The position numbers and the translations under genes were made by a program. A stretch of DNA of 64,000 bases from Candidatus Eiseniibacteriota bacterium. Lineage in GTDB: Bacteria; Eisenbacteria; RBG-16-71-46; CAIMUX01. Position 1 is the stretch's first letter. The number at the start of each line of letters is the position of its first letter. This document shows, piece by piece, positions 51,722-60,224 of this stretch. The notes beneath the pieces were generated by a model. It worked only from the letters and a program-made list of their open reading frames with translations. It ran no database searches and was not told the DNA's origin. The DNA is taken from NCBI GenBank assembly GCA_016712505.1, contig JADJQY010000001.1, forward strand, positions 620,001-684,000, written 5' to 3'.

Positions 51722-52543
51722 ATGAGCGAACGCGACCGAAACCCGCAGGCCGCTCAGATGGCCGACGAATCGATGGTGCGCAACCTGGCCGCGCAGGCCG
51801 AGGCGATCTGGCCGCAGGAGGTCGAGTTCTTCAGGCGCTACCCATTGGGGGACGCGCCGGAGATTCTCGACCTCGCCTGCGGCACCGGGGAGATCTCGAT
51901 GCGCCTGGCGCGGCTCTTTCCTCGGGCGCGCATCCTGGGCGTCGATCTGATCAGCTCCCACCTCGATATCGCTCGGGCTCGCTGCGCTGCCGACGCGGAT
52001 CGCGTGTCATTCGAGGTCGGGGATGCCTTTCACCTCTCCCAGGCGGCCCACTCCTTCGACCTGGTCGTCTGTCGCCACCTGCTCCAGGCGATCCCGGAGT
52101 ACCCGCTCGTGCTGGCGGAGATGATCCGGGTGACCCGGCCGGGCGGCAGGGTGCACATCGTGGCCGAGGACTATGCGATGATGCACTTCGATCCGATGAT
52201 CATCGACACCGATCTCTTCTGGCATCAAGGACCGATCGCCTACGCGGGTCAGACCGGCTGCGATCTGCGCAGCGGGCGGAAGATCTTCGGTGATCTTCGA
52301 CGGCTCGGCCTGAGCGATGTGCGGGTCGACTACCTCACCCTCGACACCGTGCGTGTGCCCCGGGATACCCTGGCCGCGATCTGGACCGCCTGGCGCGACG
52401 GCTATGCCGCTTCGATCGCGGAGCACACCGATCTGCCCCACGGGCAGGTGCTCGAGGCGTTCGAGCAGATGATCGCCGCGATCCGAAATTCCGACGGCTA
52501 CGCCGTTTGGCACCTGCCGCTGATCTCCGCTCGAGTTCCCTGA
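51722..52543 (+). CDS. class I SAM-dependent methyltransferase
   Basis: 273 aa. SAM motif I ILDLACGTGEISMRLARLF, acidic loop LGVDLISSHLDIARAR, motif post-I DAFHLSQAAHSFDLVVCRHL and RPGGRVHIVAEDYAMMHF. The substrate is unknown. Begins 3 nt after the permease stop, so it belongs to the efflux transcript, perhaps modifying the exported compound or a cell component. The C-terminal ~70 residues (DGYAASIAEHTDLPHGQVLE) are not diagnostic. Confidence 0.88.
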   Translation: MSERDRNPQAAQMADESMVRNLAAQAEAIWPQEVEFFRRYPLGDAPEILDLACGTGEISMRLARLFPRARILGVDLISSHLDIARARCAADADRVSFEVGDAFHLSQAAHSFDLVVCRHLLQAIPEYPLVLAEMIRVTRPGGRVHIVAEDYAMMHFDPMIIDTDLFWHQGPIAYAGQTGCDLRSGRKIFGDLRRLGLSDVRVDYLTLDTVRVPRDTLAAIWTAWRDGYAASIAEHTDLPHGQVLEAFEQMIAAIRNSDGYAVWHLPLISARVP

Positions 52544-52761
52544 TCGTTGTAAAGCCTTACCACGCCGTTCATTACGTCCGCCTTTCCCCCTCAATATCCC
52601 TGCCTCGGAAGCCGATCACAGAGAGTAACGAATTGCGACCGTGGAGCTTCCGCGCCCGAGCCGGCAGGATGCGCCGCCCGACGTTCGCCGGTCGAACCTC
52701 CGGCGCGCGTCTCGCCCCGATAGACCAGGAGAGCCCGTCCGAAGTGGCAAGCAACCTGCAC

Positions 52762-55700
52762 ATGCCGCGGACTATCCGCGCGCGTCTCCTCGCCACCTGG
52801 GTCCTGCTCGGCGTCGGCGCGGTCGGCCTGGTGATCTTCCTGACCGGGAGTCGGCTCGAGGGTGCCCTGCAGGCTCAGCAGGACCGGCGGGCCGAGCTGC
52901 TGGTCGACGCGATCAGCGGGGCGGCAGCCACGCAGCCCACGGTCGAAGGGATCCAGCTCTATCTCGAGGACCTCGGCGGACACGATGCGGCCGACCTGAT
53001 CATGGTCATCGCGGGGGAAGATCCCGCCGTGGTCGCCTGCACTGATCTCCGCTGGATCGGATCCCCGGTTCACACCTTGCCGGCGGAACTCGAAGCCGAC
53101 CATGCGCTCCAGATCATGAGGAGTCCGGGAGGCCAGGTCCATGCCGAACCGGAGGCAAACCGGACCCGGCGTTGCTATGCCGTCCCGGTGAAGATCGCCG
53201 CTCTCGGCGGTACCCGGGATCTCCCCGACTCCGCTTCACGCGGTGCCCTCATGGTCCACCTCTCGGGGGAAGCGATCGACGCCGAGGTTGCCCGCGGGTC
53301 GTGGACCCTGGCCGCAGTGCTCTGTCTGGTCACGGCGATCGCCTTCCTGCTGCTCTGGCACTTCCTCCACCGCACCCTCCTCGCTCCCTTGTCGAGCATC
53401 ACCGACTCGGTACGACGACGCGCGCAGGGTGATCGCGAGGCCTATGCTCCCGTGGCCCGGGACGACGAGGTGGGGGATCTCGCGCGGACCCTGAACGGGA
53501 TGATCGATGCGCTGGACCACTCCCGGGCCTGGGCACGCTCCAACGAGCTCCGGTTTCAGCAGCTGGCCGACACGATCGCCGACGTGTTCTGGATCGTGGA
53601 CATCGGGCCGCCGCTGACCGCGGTATACATCAGTCCGGCGGGGGAGAAGGTGTTCGAACGGGAGCGGGGCCAGCTCTATGCGAACTTCGCCAGCCTGATC
53701 GAGTCCATTCACGAGGAGGACCGTGGGCGGTATCGGGCCCACTGGCAGGAACTCCCGAATGCCGCCCGGGAGATCACCTACCGCATGGTGCGGAGCGATG
53801 GCTCGCTGTGTTGGATCGAGGAACGCAGTTACCCCGTGCGGGATGAGTCCGGTCGGGTCACGCGCGTCACCGGTATCAGCGCGGACGTCACCGAGCGGCG
53901 CCGGGCGGAGGAGGAGCGTCAGCGTCTGGCCGCGCTGGTGGAGCACGGCCTTGGCATGATGGGTCTGTTCAGTCTCGATGGGCAGGCCTTCTACATCAAT
54001 CCCGCCGGCCGAGAGATGCTGGGCGTCGGCCGTGAGGAGCGACTCGAGTCACTCGCGCTGAGCGACCTCGTCGGGCGATCGTTCCGCCCCGCGCTTCAAG
54101 CGGAGATCTGGCCCGCGGTTCGGCTGTCCGGGAGCTGGTCGGGAGAGTCCGCCCTCCGCAACCAGCGGACCGGAATCGAGATTCCGGTGCTGCAATCGAT
54201 GTTCATGATCGGGAGCTCAGAGACCGGCCGTCCGACCTGCGTCGCGGTGGTGGGCCACGACATCAGTGCGATCAAGCGGGCGAATGAGGAGCTGGCGCGC
54301 ACGCGCGACGAAGCGCTCGCCGCCGCCCGGGCCAAGTCTGAGTTCCTGGCCACCATGAGCCACGAGATTCGAACCCCGATGAACGGAGTGATCGGGATGA
54401 CCGGGCTTCTGATCGACTCGCCGCTCGGGTCCGAGCAGCGCGACTGGGTGGAGGTGATACGAACGTCCGGGAATGCCCTCCTCACCCTGATCAACGACAT
54501 CCTCGACTTCTCCAAGCTGGAGGCGGGACGCGTTCACCTCGAACAACTCGACTTCGACCTCCGGGTGACGGTTGAGGAGGTGCTCGACCTCTTGGCCGAG
54601 CGAGCGCAGGGAAAGGGACTCGAGATCGCGGCCACGTTCGACGACCGTCTGCCCGAAAGCGTTCAGGGCGATCCCGCCCGCTTGCGTCAGATCCTGACCA
54701 ATCTGGTGGCGAACGCGGTCAAGTTCACCGACGAGGGACACGTGCTGGTCAAGACCTCGGTCGTTGCCGATGCCGGCGACACGGCCAAGGTTCGAGTCGA
54801 GGTGGCCGACAGCGGAATCGGAATCCCGGTCGAGGCGCAGGATCGTCTCTTCCAGTCGTTCTCGCAGGTCGATGGATCGACCACGCGGAAGTATGGCGGC
54901 ACCGGTCTCGGTCTCGCCATCTCGCGCGAGTTGATCGAACTGATGGATGGGACAATCGGATGTCACAGCGAGCCAGGACACGGGAGCACGTTCTGGTTCG
55001 AGGTCGCGTTGCGAAAGAACGTCAGCCTTGCTTCGGACCATGTGCTGGGGTTGCCCCCCGACGCGGCGAGGCGAATTCTCCTCGCCACCCCGTCGGCCAT
55101 CGAACGGGATGTCGTCACCCAGCTCGTCCGTCGCATGGGGGTCGAGTGCACCTGCAGCGCGACGGCCGCGGAGACACGCGCGGCGCTCAAGCAGCCCGGC
55201 GGGAGTCCGTTCGATCTGGTGCTTCTCGACCAACGACTGGAGGGCATGGACAAGTTCGCTCTGCTTTCGTCGCTGCGCCAGGTCTCTCCCGATCCCGCCC
55301 CGCGCTTCGTCCTTCTCACCTTTGCCGCCCGCCGCAAGCAGGCGAACGAGGCCCGGGCCGCCGGCTTCTCGACCTGCCTCTACTTCCCGGTACGGCAGGC
55401 CGCGCTGAACGAGGTTCTCATCCACGAGCAGGAACTCCCCCGGACGTCCTCGCTGCCCAAGATCGTCCTCGTCGGCCCGCGTACCGCACCGGCGCACCGC
55501 CCGCGGCGTGTGCTGGTGGTCGAGGACAATGCGGTGAATCAAAAGGTGGCAGTGCGCATGCTCGAACGGCTCGAGGCGCGGGCCGATGTGGTGGGCAACG
55601 GCCTCGAAGCGCTCGAGGCGCTGGAGCGGTTCGAGTACGACCTGGTGCTGATGGACTGCCAGATGCCGGAGATGGATGGATACGAGGCCACGCGCCATAT

Positions 55701-55881
55701 TCGACGCCGCGAGGGGGCGGCGCGGCACACGCCGATCGTGGCCATGACCGCCAATGCCATGGAGGGGGACCGTGAGCGCTGCCTCGACTGCGGAATGGAT
55801 GACTATCTGAGCAAGCCGATCAACTCCGCTCTACTCCGGGAAGCGGTGGAGCGCTGGGCGCGTCGGGACGAGGCCGCCTGA
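52762..55881 (+). CDS. hybrid sensor histidine kinase with two receiver domains
   Basis: 1039 aa from ATG at 52762; GTG at 52744 with AGGAGA upstream is an alternative. TM1 (RLLATWVLLGVGAVGLVIFL), periplasmic domain ~35-185, TM2, HAMP (LAPLSSITDSVRRRAQGDRE), two PAS domains, HisKA with SHEIRTPMNGVIGMT, HATPase (ILTNLVANAVKFTDEGHVLV, GGTGLGLAISRELIELMDGT). The first receiver keeps LLDQRLEG but lacks the acidic pair and the K; the second is intact (VLVVEDNAVNQKVAVRMLER, VLMDCQMPEMDGYEATRHIR, DDYLSKPINS). No HPt domain, so phosphorelay needs an outside HPt protein. Confidence 0.92.
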   Translation: MPRTIRARLLATWVLLGVGAVGLVIFLTGSRLEGALQAQQDRRAELLVDAISGAAATQPTVEGIQLYLEDLGGHDAADLIMVIAGEDPAVVACTDLRWIGSPVHTLPAELEADHALQIMRSPGGQVHAEPEANRTRRCYAVPVKIAALGGTRDLPDSASRGALMVHLSGEAIDAEVARGSWTLAAVLCLVTAIAFLLLWHFLHRTLLAPLSSITDSVRRRAQGDREAYAPVARDDEVGDLARTLNGMIDALDHSRAWARSNELRFQQLADTIADVFWIVDIGPPLTAVYISPAGEKVFERERGQLYANFASLIESIHEEDRGRYRAHWQELPNAAREITYRMVRSDGSLCWIEERSYPVRDESGRVTRVTGISADVTERRRAEEERQRLAALVEHGLGMMGLFSLDGQAFYINPAGREMLGVGREERLESLALSDLVGRSFRPALQAEIWPAVRLSGSWSGESALRNQRTGIEIPVLQSMFMIGSSETGRPTCVAVVGHDISAIKRANEELARTRDEALAAARAKSEFLATMSHEIRTPMNGVIGMTGLLIDSPLGSEQRDWVEVIRTSGNALLTLINDILDFSKLEAGRVHLEQLDFDLRVTVEEVLDLLAERAQGKGLEIAATFDDRLPESVQGDPARLRQILTNLVANAVKFTDEGHVLVKTSVVADAGDTAKVRVEVADSGIGIPVEAQDRLFQSFSQVDGSTTRKYGGTGLGLAISRELIELMDGTIGCHSEPGHGSTFWFEVALRKNVSLASDHVLGLPPDAARRILLATPSAIERDVVTQLVRRMGVECTCSATAAETRAALKQPGGSPFDLVLLDQRLEGMDKFALLSSLRQVSPDPAPRFVLLTFAARRKQANEARAAGFSTCLYFPVRQAALNEVLIHEQELPRTSSLPKIVLVGPRTAPAHRPRRVLVVEDNAVNQKVAVRMLERLEARADVVGNGLEALEALERFEYDLVLMDCQMPEMDGYEATRHIRRREGAARHTPIVAMTANAMEGDRERCLDCGMDDYLSKPINSALLREAVERWARRDEAA

Positions 55882-55899
55882 TCCGCCGCTGACCGCCCG

Positions 55900-57828
55900 T
55901 TAGTCCCGCAGCAGATCGGCGATCGCGCCGAAGCGCCCGCGTGACTCCCGCAGGCCACCCGGTCGGCTCCGTCGACTCCAGAGGGCGGAGTGCCGTTCTC
56001 CCATCTGCTCGAGACCGTCGATGAGGTCGAGGCGCGTCTCGCGGGGCAGGTCACTCAACCTCGACCCTTCCACCGAGCCGTGCTGCCCTGCACCGATCCG
56101 CTCCTGCAGGATCCGGCTTCCGAGAAGTTGCAGGTCGGCCGCAAACTCCCACTCCTCCTGCAGCCAGGCCGCGTCGAGTCGACTGGATCTGCTTTGCCCG
56201 ATACGTCTCCGTGCCGCGTTGATCCACTCGTCCGAACGTTCCAGTCCCGCCCGCGTGAGCCCCTCGATCTCCGGGTGCGGGAAGGGCCGGCCGGCGTAGT
56301 GAAAGGCGCGGAAGAGAGCCGACCCGTTGCGATTCGTGGCTCCGGTCACCCGGTACGCATTCCCGAGGTCGTAGGCCACCGTCCCCAGCGTACCGCTCGG
56401 ATCGGCGAACGCCCGGGAGGAAAGGAGCCCGATCCAGATCTCCCGCTCCTCGGAACTCTGGGAAGCGCGCGTTGGGTCTTCCTCCTGCGGGTCGCGGCTC
56501 TGCACCAATCGCGCGGCCGAGCCGGAGTTCCAGGAGAGAGCCGCGCCGGCAAGCAGCCCGAGGGCGTTTGCCGGGTGCGGCTGCCAGTGGCCATGGTCAC
56601 CCCAATCGGTGACCAGGTACCCAGCCGCCCCGGCTTCCGCACCGTGGCGGGCGGCCGCAGCGAGATTTCGCAGGGCGTTGTCGGTCCGACCGGCAATCGA
56701 ATTCCAGCTCGAGGTACCCGGGCAGACGTAGAAGTCGAGCCCCGCCGCCCGGAAATGCGCCGCATCCTCCGCGAATGGATGATCCGCCTCGTAACCCCAC
56801 TCGAGTGCGATGGCGCCTTGAGGAAGCGAGCGGATCAACTCCGGCCGCTTGAGAATGATGTCGCCCCAGAACAGCATGCGCCGTTCCCGGTGCGCGAGCA
56901 GACGATGCACCTGATTGACGAACTCGAGGTACACCTCTTCCGTCCCTCGCTCCCGACAGGCGGCTGCAGACCTTCGCAGTCCGAGGTCGAACGTCTCGTC
57001 CAACCCCACGTTCACCAGCGGACTGGTGAAGTGCGGCAGAAGTTGATCGTAGAGATCCTCGAGCAGACCGAGCGCGCGCGGGTCGACCGCGCAGAGGCTG
57101 TAAGGTTCGCCGTTGGGGGTGAAGATCGATTCGTACCCCTCCGGGCACTCCGCGAGTTCGCGGTAGCGAGAGTGGATCAGCCAGCGGTGGAAGTGCCCGA
57201 GGCTGTTCTGATTCGCCACCAGTTCCATATGCCGCTCGCGGCAGAAGGCATCGAGGATCCGGATCTCATCCGGACGCATCGGGCTCGCGTCTCTCCAGAC
57301 CACCTCGTGTCCTCGGTAGGCAAAGGTATGCTCCATGTAGAGCTGGATCTGGTTGTAGCGCCATCCGGCCAGCGTGTCGATCAGGTCGAAGAGCGTTTCC
57401 ATCCGCGGGACGCGATCGCGGCTGATATCGAGCATCACACCGCGCACCGGAAAGTCAGGCCAATCCTCGATCAGCAGCGAGGGGAGGAGCGGAGTGCCTT
57501 CGCCATCACGCGAGGTGTGCCGGAGCAGGTCAACCAGGGCGAGCGCCCCGTACCGCAGTCCGGGAAGGGCTCCTCCCGCGAGCACCACCAGGTCGGGGGA
57601 GATCCGCAGGCGAAACCCCTGGCGACGCAGCCCGGACTCGAGGATCATCCGGACGGGGCGGCCACGTCCGCGGGCGAGCAGTCCCAACCCGGAGAGTTCG
57701 CGCGCCAACCGTTCGACCTCGCGCGAGACCGACACGTCTCCCTCCGGCGCAAACCCGCGCACCGGGGCCGCGGCGCCGTCGCGCTCGATCCTTTGCGGTA
57801 TCGGAAAGAGCGGCTCGACCTCTGGCAT
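55900..57828 (-). CDS. GH20 beta-N-acetylhexosaminidase-like protein
   Basis: 642 aa from ATG at 57828 (AGGAGAG upstream; frame open to 57918). N-terminal GH20b-like domain, then a TIM barrel: FPVRGVMLDISRDRVPRMET, YNQIQLYMEHTFAYRGHEVV, SLGHFHRWLIHSRYRELAEC and the catalytic Asp-Glu pair in VNVGLDETFDLG (D277/E278). C-terminal domain of unknown helical type. No signal peptide is visible, so a cytoplasmic enzyme of amino-sugar recycling is likely. The Gly-Gly-Asp-Glu of most GH20 enzymes is Gly-Leu-Asp-Glu here. Confidence 0.85.
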   Translation of the reverse strand: MPEVEPLFPIPQRIERDGAAAPVRGFAPEGDVSVSREVERLARELSGLGLLARGRGRPVRMILESGLRRQGFRLRISPDLVVLAGGALPGLRYGALALVDLLRHTSRDGEGTPLLPSLLIEDWPDFPVRGVMLDISRDRVPRMETLFDLIDTLAGWRYNQIQLYMEHTFAYRGHEVVWRDASPMRPDEIRILDAFCRERHMELVANQNSLGHFHRWLIHSRYRELAECPEGYESIFTPNGEPYSLCAVDPRALGLLEDLYDQLLPHFTSPLVNVGLDETFDLGLRRSAAACRERGTEEVYLEFVNQVHRLLAHRERRMLFWGDIILKRPELIRSLPQGAIALEWGYEADHPFAEDAAHFRAAGLDFYVCPGTSSWNSIAGRTDNALRNLAAAARHGAEAGAAGYLVTDWGDHGHWQPHPANALGLLAGAALSWNSGSAARLVQSRDPQEEDPTRASQSSEEREIWIGLLSSRAFADPSGTLGTVAYDLGNAYRVTGATNRNGSALFRAFHYAGRPFPHPEIEGLTRAGLERSDEWINAARRRIGQSRSSRLDAAWLQEEWEFAADLQLLGSRILQERIGAGQHGSVEGSRLSDLPRETRLDLIDGLEQMGERHSALWSRRSRPGGLRESRGRFGAIADLLRD

Positions 57829-57985
57829 GCTCGGACTCTCCTGTCGGTCCCTGACGCTCAACGCCCTCAACAAGGTACCCGGGCGAGGATACTCTCCGCA
57901 TCCCTCGCGATCCCGCATTGAGTAGGTGCGGCGTCGGTGCTACAACCGTTGCGCGTCGACGCACGCGATGCCGGAGGAGATCTCG

Positions 57986-58702
57986 ATGACGAACGCCATT
58001 CCGCCCCCGCCCCCCCCGACCACGCCGCCGTGGGACACGCCCCCGCCGACGGGCGGTGGAGGACCACTCGACCCACCCGGGCTCGAGCCGATCCCCTGGG
58101 AGACCCCGGGAAGGCCGATCCTCCGCGCGTTGTTCGAGACGGTGAAGCTGCTCCTGCAGCAGCCGGATGCCGGCTATGCCCGGGTCCCGCTCCATGGAGA
58201 CTTCGTCCGGCCGATCGCCTTCGCTGCGATCCTCGGATGGGTCGGCGCGACCCTCTCCGTGCTCTACGACGCGCTCATCCCGAGCCCATTCTCACGGATC
58301 TTCCCCGGCGAACACGAAGGTCCCTTTGCCGGCTCGGTTCTCGCGAACGGCCTGATCATGCTGTTCGCTCCGGTGGGGACCGTGATCGGGAGCTTCTTCA
58401 GCTCGGCCCTGATCCACGGCGCCCTCATGGTGCTCGGGGGGGCGTCGCGCGGATTCGGGGCCACCTTGCGGGCCATCTGCTATTCCGGTGCCACCAGTCC
58501 GCTGGCGGTCATTCCGATTTTGGGGCCGTTCGTCGCAGTGCTCTGGACCTGGTTTCTCCAGGTCCGCGGCATTGCGGTGCTCCACGGTCTGCCGACCGGA
58601 AAGGCGACCGTGGCCGTGCTCCTGCCGACCATTCTCTGCTGCGCCTGCGGGGCGTGGCTCTGGTCGGCTTTGCTGTTCTCCCTGTTCGCGGGTCTGCGGT
58701 GA
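57986..58702 (+). CDS. Yip1 family-like membrane protein
   Basis: 238 aa, GGAGGAG 8 nt before ATG at 57986. The first ~45 residues are Pro/Gly-rich and cytoplasmic (NAIPPPPPPTTPPW). Five TM helices follow (IAFAAILGWVGATLSVLYDA, LIMLFAPVGTVIGSFFSSAL, and others) with the Yip1-type segment GGASRGFGATLRAICYSGAT and SPLAVIPILGPFVAVLWTWF. Function of bacterial members is unknown. The stop overlaps the next gene start (GTGA). Confidence 0.8.
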   Translation: MTNAIPPPPPPTTPPWDTPPPTGGGGPLDPPGLEPIPWETPGRPILRALFETVKLLLQQPDAGYARVPLHGDFVRPIAFAAILGWVGATLSVLYDALIPSPFSRIFPGEHEGPFAGSVLANGLIMLFAPVGTVIGSFFSSALIHGALMVLGGASRGFGATLRAICYSGATSPLAVIPILGPFVAVLWTWFLQVRGIAVLHGLPTGKATVAVLLPTILCCACGAWLWSALLFSLFAGLR

Positions 58703-59118
58703 ATCCTCCCGGGCGAGGAGCAGCCACCGGTCCAACCTCCGCTCAGCGACAGATTGCCTGCCTCTGGTTTGGCGCCGTCGGAATCGCGGCGGTTGCGGCC
58801 TGGTACCTTGGAGCGAGCGGGACGGCCGGTCCCGGATGCGTGTTCCGATCTGCGGTGGGAATTCCCTGCCCGAGCTGCGGAGGTTACCGGGCGGCATTGG
58901 CCCTGGCCCAGGCGGATCCCGTGGCCGCCTTTCTCTGGAATCCGCTGATCAGCGTCGGCCTGGTAACATTTTCCGCTGTTGGATTCGTCGCACCCCTCTG
59001 GTTGGCACGAGGCCGGGCGACCCCGGACTTGCGCGCGGGGCTCCCCGGGTGGACCCTGCCCGTCCTCCTGCTCCTGGTCCTGCTCAACTGGCTCTACCTG
59101 CTCCGGACAGGAGGCTAG
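58699..59118 (+). CDS. DUF2752 membrane protein
   Basis: 139 aa from GTG at 58699, overlapping the previous stop. Three TM helices. Carries the DUF2752 motif GIPCPSCGGYRAALALAQAD followed by PVAAFLWNPL, with the CxxC pair at the membrane face. The family is of unknown role; it often lies beside Yip1-like and similar small membrane proteins, as it does here. Followed 18 nt later by a terminator hairpin. Confidence 0.88.
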   Translation: MNPPGRGAATGPTSAQRQIACLWFGAVGIAAVAAWYLGASGTAGPGCVFRSAVGIPCPSCGGYRAALALAQADPVAAFLWNPLISVGLVTFSAVGFVAPLWLARGRATPDLRAGLPGWTLPVLLLLVLLNWLYLLRTGG

Positions 59119-59136
59119 AGATCGCAAAAAGAGAGA

Positions 59137-59166
59137 CGGCTGCCTGACTCTTTGCCAGGCAGCCGT
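59137..59166. terminator. intrinsic terminator between convergent genes
   Basis: 10-bp stem CGGCTGCCTG/CAGGCAGCCG with a 9-nt loop. On the minus strand the stem is followed by TCTCTCTTTTT, on the plus strand by TTTCC. It serves both the DUF2752 gene and the PEP-CTERM gene, more strongly the latter. Confidence 0.85.
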
Positions 59167-59190
59167 TTCCAGAGGAGGGGGACTTGGGAA

Positions 59191-59841
59191 CTAGGCTTGC
59201 TTCTTGCGACGGCGGGCCACCACACCCGCGCCGAGCAGGCCGGCGCCCATCAGGAGCATCGAGCCCGGCTCGGGAACCGGACGCATGAAGTCCTGACGAC
59301 GCTCCGAGTCGTACCACTCGACATTGGCATCCTGGGGTGCGCCCAGGGCTGCCTGCGAGAAGGTGGTGAAGGCCGCATCCGCCGAGGAGCTGAGACCGCC
59401 GAGGTAGTTGAACTGGGCTCCATAGATGGTCTGCCAGAGTGCGACCTGGAGGCCGTTCCGCTCGTCATTGGTCAGGTTTGCGTTGTGGAAATTGGTCAGA
59501 AGCCAGGCCGCGCCGGCGAAGTTGGTCCGGCCATTGGCGTCGTACCATCCAGTGTCATCGTGCTTTACGACGACCTCGTTCTCGATCGGATTTCCGCCCA
59601 CCCCGCGGAACAGGTCGACGCAGTAGACCGCGCCAATGTGCTCGCCGTTGGGCAGGTTGTCGGCCACCGGGCTCAGCCAGGCGTCGAAGACCGCCGCATT
59701 GGCTGACCGGTTGTGGCCGTTGAAGTTGTATTGGAACTGATCCTGATGGGTGTAGCTCAACCAAAGCCCAGCTGCCTGGGCGTTCTGGTTCAGTCCCACG
59801 ATCGCGGAGGCCACCAGGACTGCTGCCAGGACTTTGCGCAT
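59191..59841 (-). CDS. PEP-CTERM protein with thioester-domain-like motifs
   Basis: 216 aa. Signal peptide (MRKVLAAVLVASAIVGLNQNAQA). The C-terminus has the PEP-CTERM signal VPEPGSMLLMGAGLLGAGVV followed by basic ARRRKKQA, so it is sorted by an exosortase, which is not in this window. The mature domain has IGAVYCVDLFRGV and, later, NGLQVALWQTIYG, matching the Cys and Gln motifs of surface thioester domains (YCxD-type and Q-x-A-x-W). If right, it makes an internal Cys-Gln thioester. Divergent from the subtilase gene; the 383-bp gap has AT-rich stretches. Confidence 0.8.
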   Translation of the reverse strand: MRKVLAAVLVASAIVGLNQNAQAAGLWLSYTHQDQFQYNFNGHNRSANAAVFDAWLSPVADNLPNGEHIGAVYCVDLFRGVGGNPIENEVVVKHDDTGWYDANGRTNFAGAAWLLTNFHNANLTNDERNGLQVALWQTIYGAQFNYLGGLSSSADAAFTTFSQAALGAPQDANVEWYDSERRQDFMRPVPEPGSMLLMGAGLLGAGVVARRRKKQA

Positions 59842-60224
59842 CGCGAATGTCTCCCAATGTGTTGCGGTGCTTGAGGTTTCGGTTTGCCACGCCCGCCCGC
59901 CGTCAGCCTGCGCCTACTCCGTCGGTCGGTGTAACCGATTCGCTGCGCTTGTCGGTGGGTCGTGTCCAAGAATGATTACATTCCCAGATCTGGCCGACAA
60001 CAGAAATTTCTCTTTCCCGTAACTTTCTCCGGATATGACGCCTTTCGGTGACAGGGTGTCCTCAGTCATCGGCATGCGGAGTCAAACCTCAAGACCATCC
60101 GAGCTTTGCGCCCGTCAGGTACTGTGGATAGAATCTGGATAGGTCCCCTTTCCCGCAAAGAACGCAGTTGATCTCACGCCGGGCCGGCTCGCGCGACCTG
60201 CGCCCTGAGCCAAGGAGAGTCGAG
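59842..60224. other. divergent intergenic region, 383 bp
   Basis: Between the PEP-CTERM and subtilase genes. AT-rich at about 59965-60035, with a GAATG-atta-CATTC inverted repeat at 59970-59983 and a candidate promoter at 60106-60134 toward the subtilase. No gene seen. Confidence 0.5.
60106..60134 (+). promoter_or_regulatory. possible promoter of the subtilase gene
   Basis: TTGCGC at 60106-60111, 17-nt spacer, TAGAAT at 60129-60134. About 90 nt before the start codon. Confidence 0.35.
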
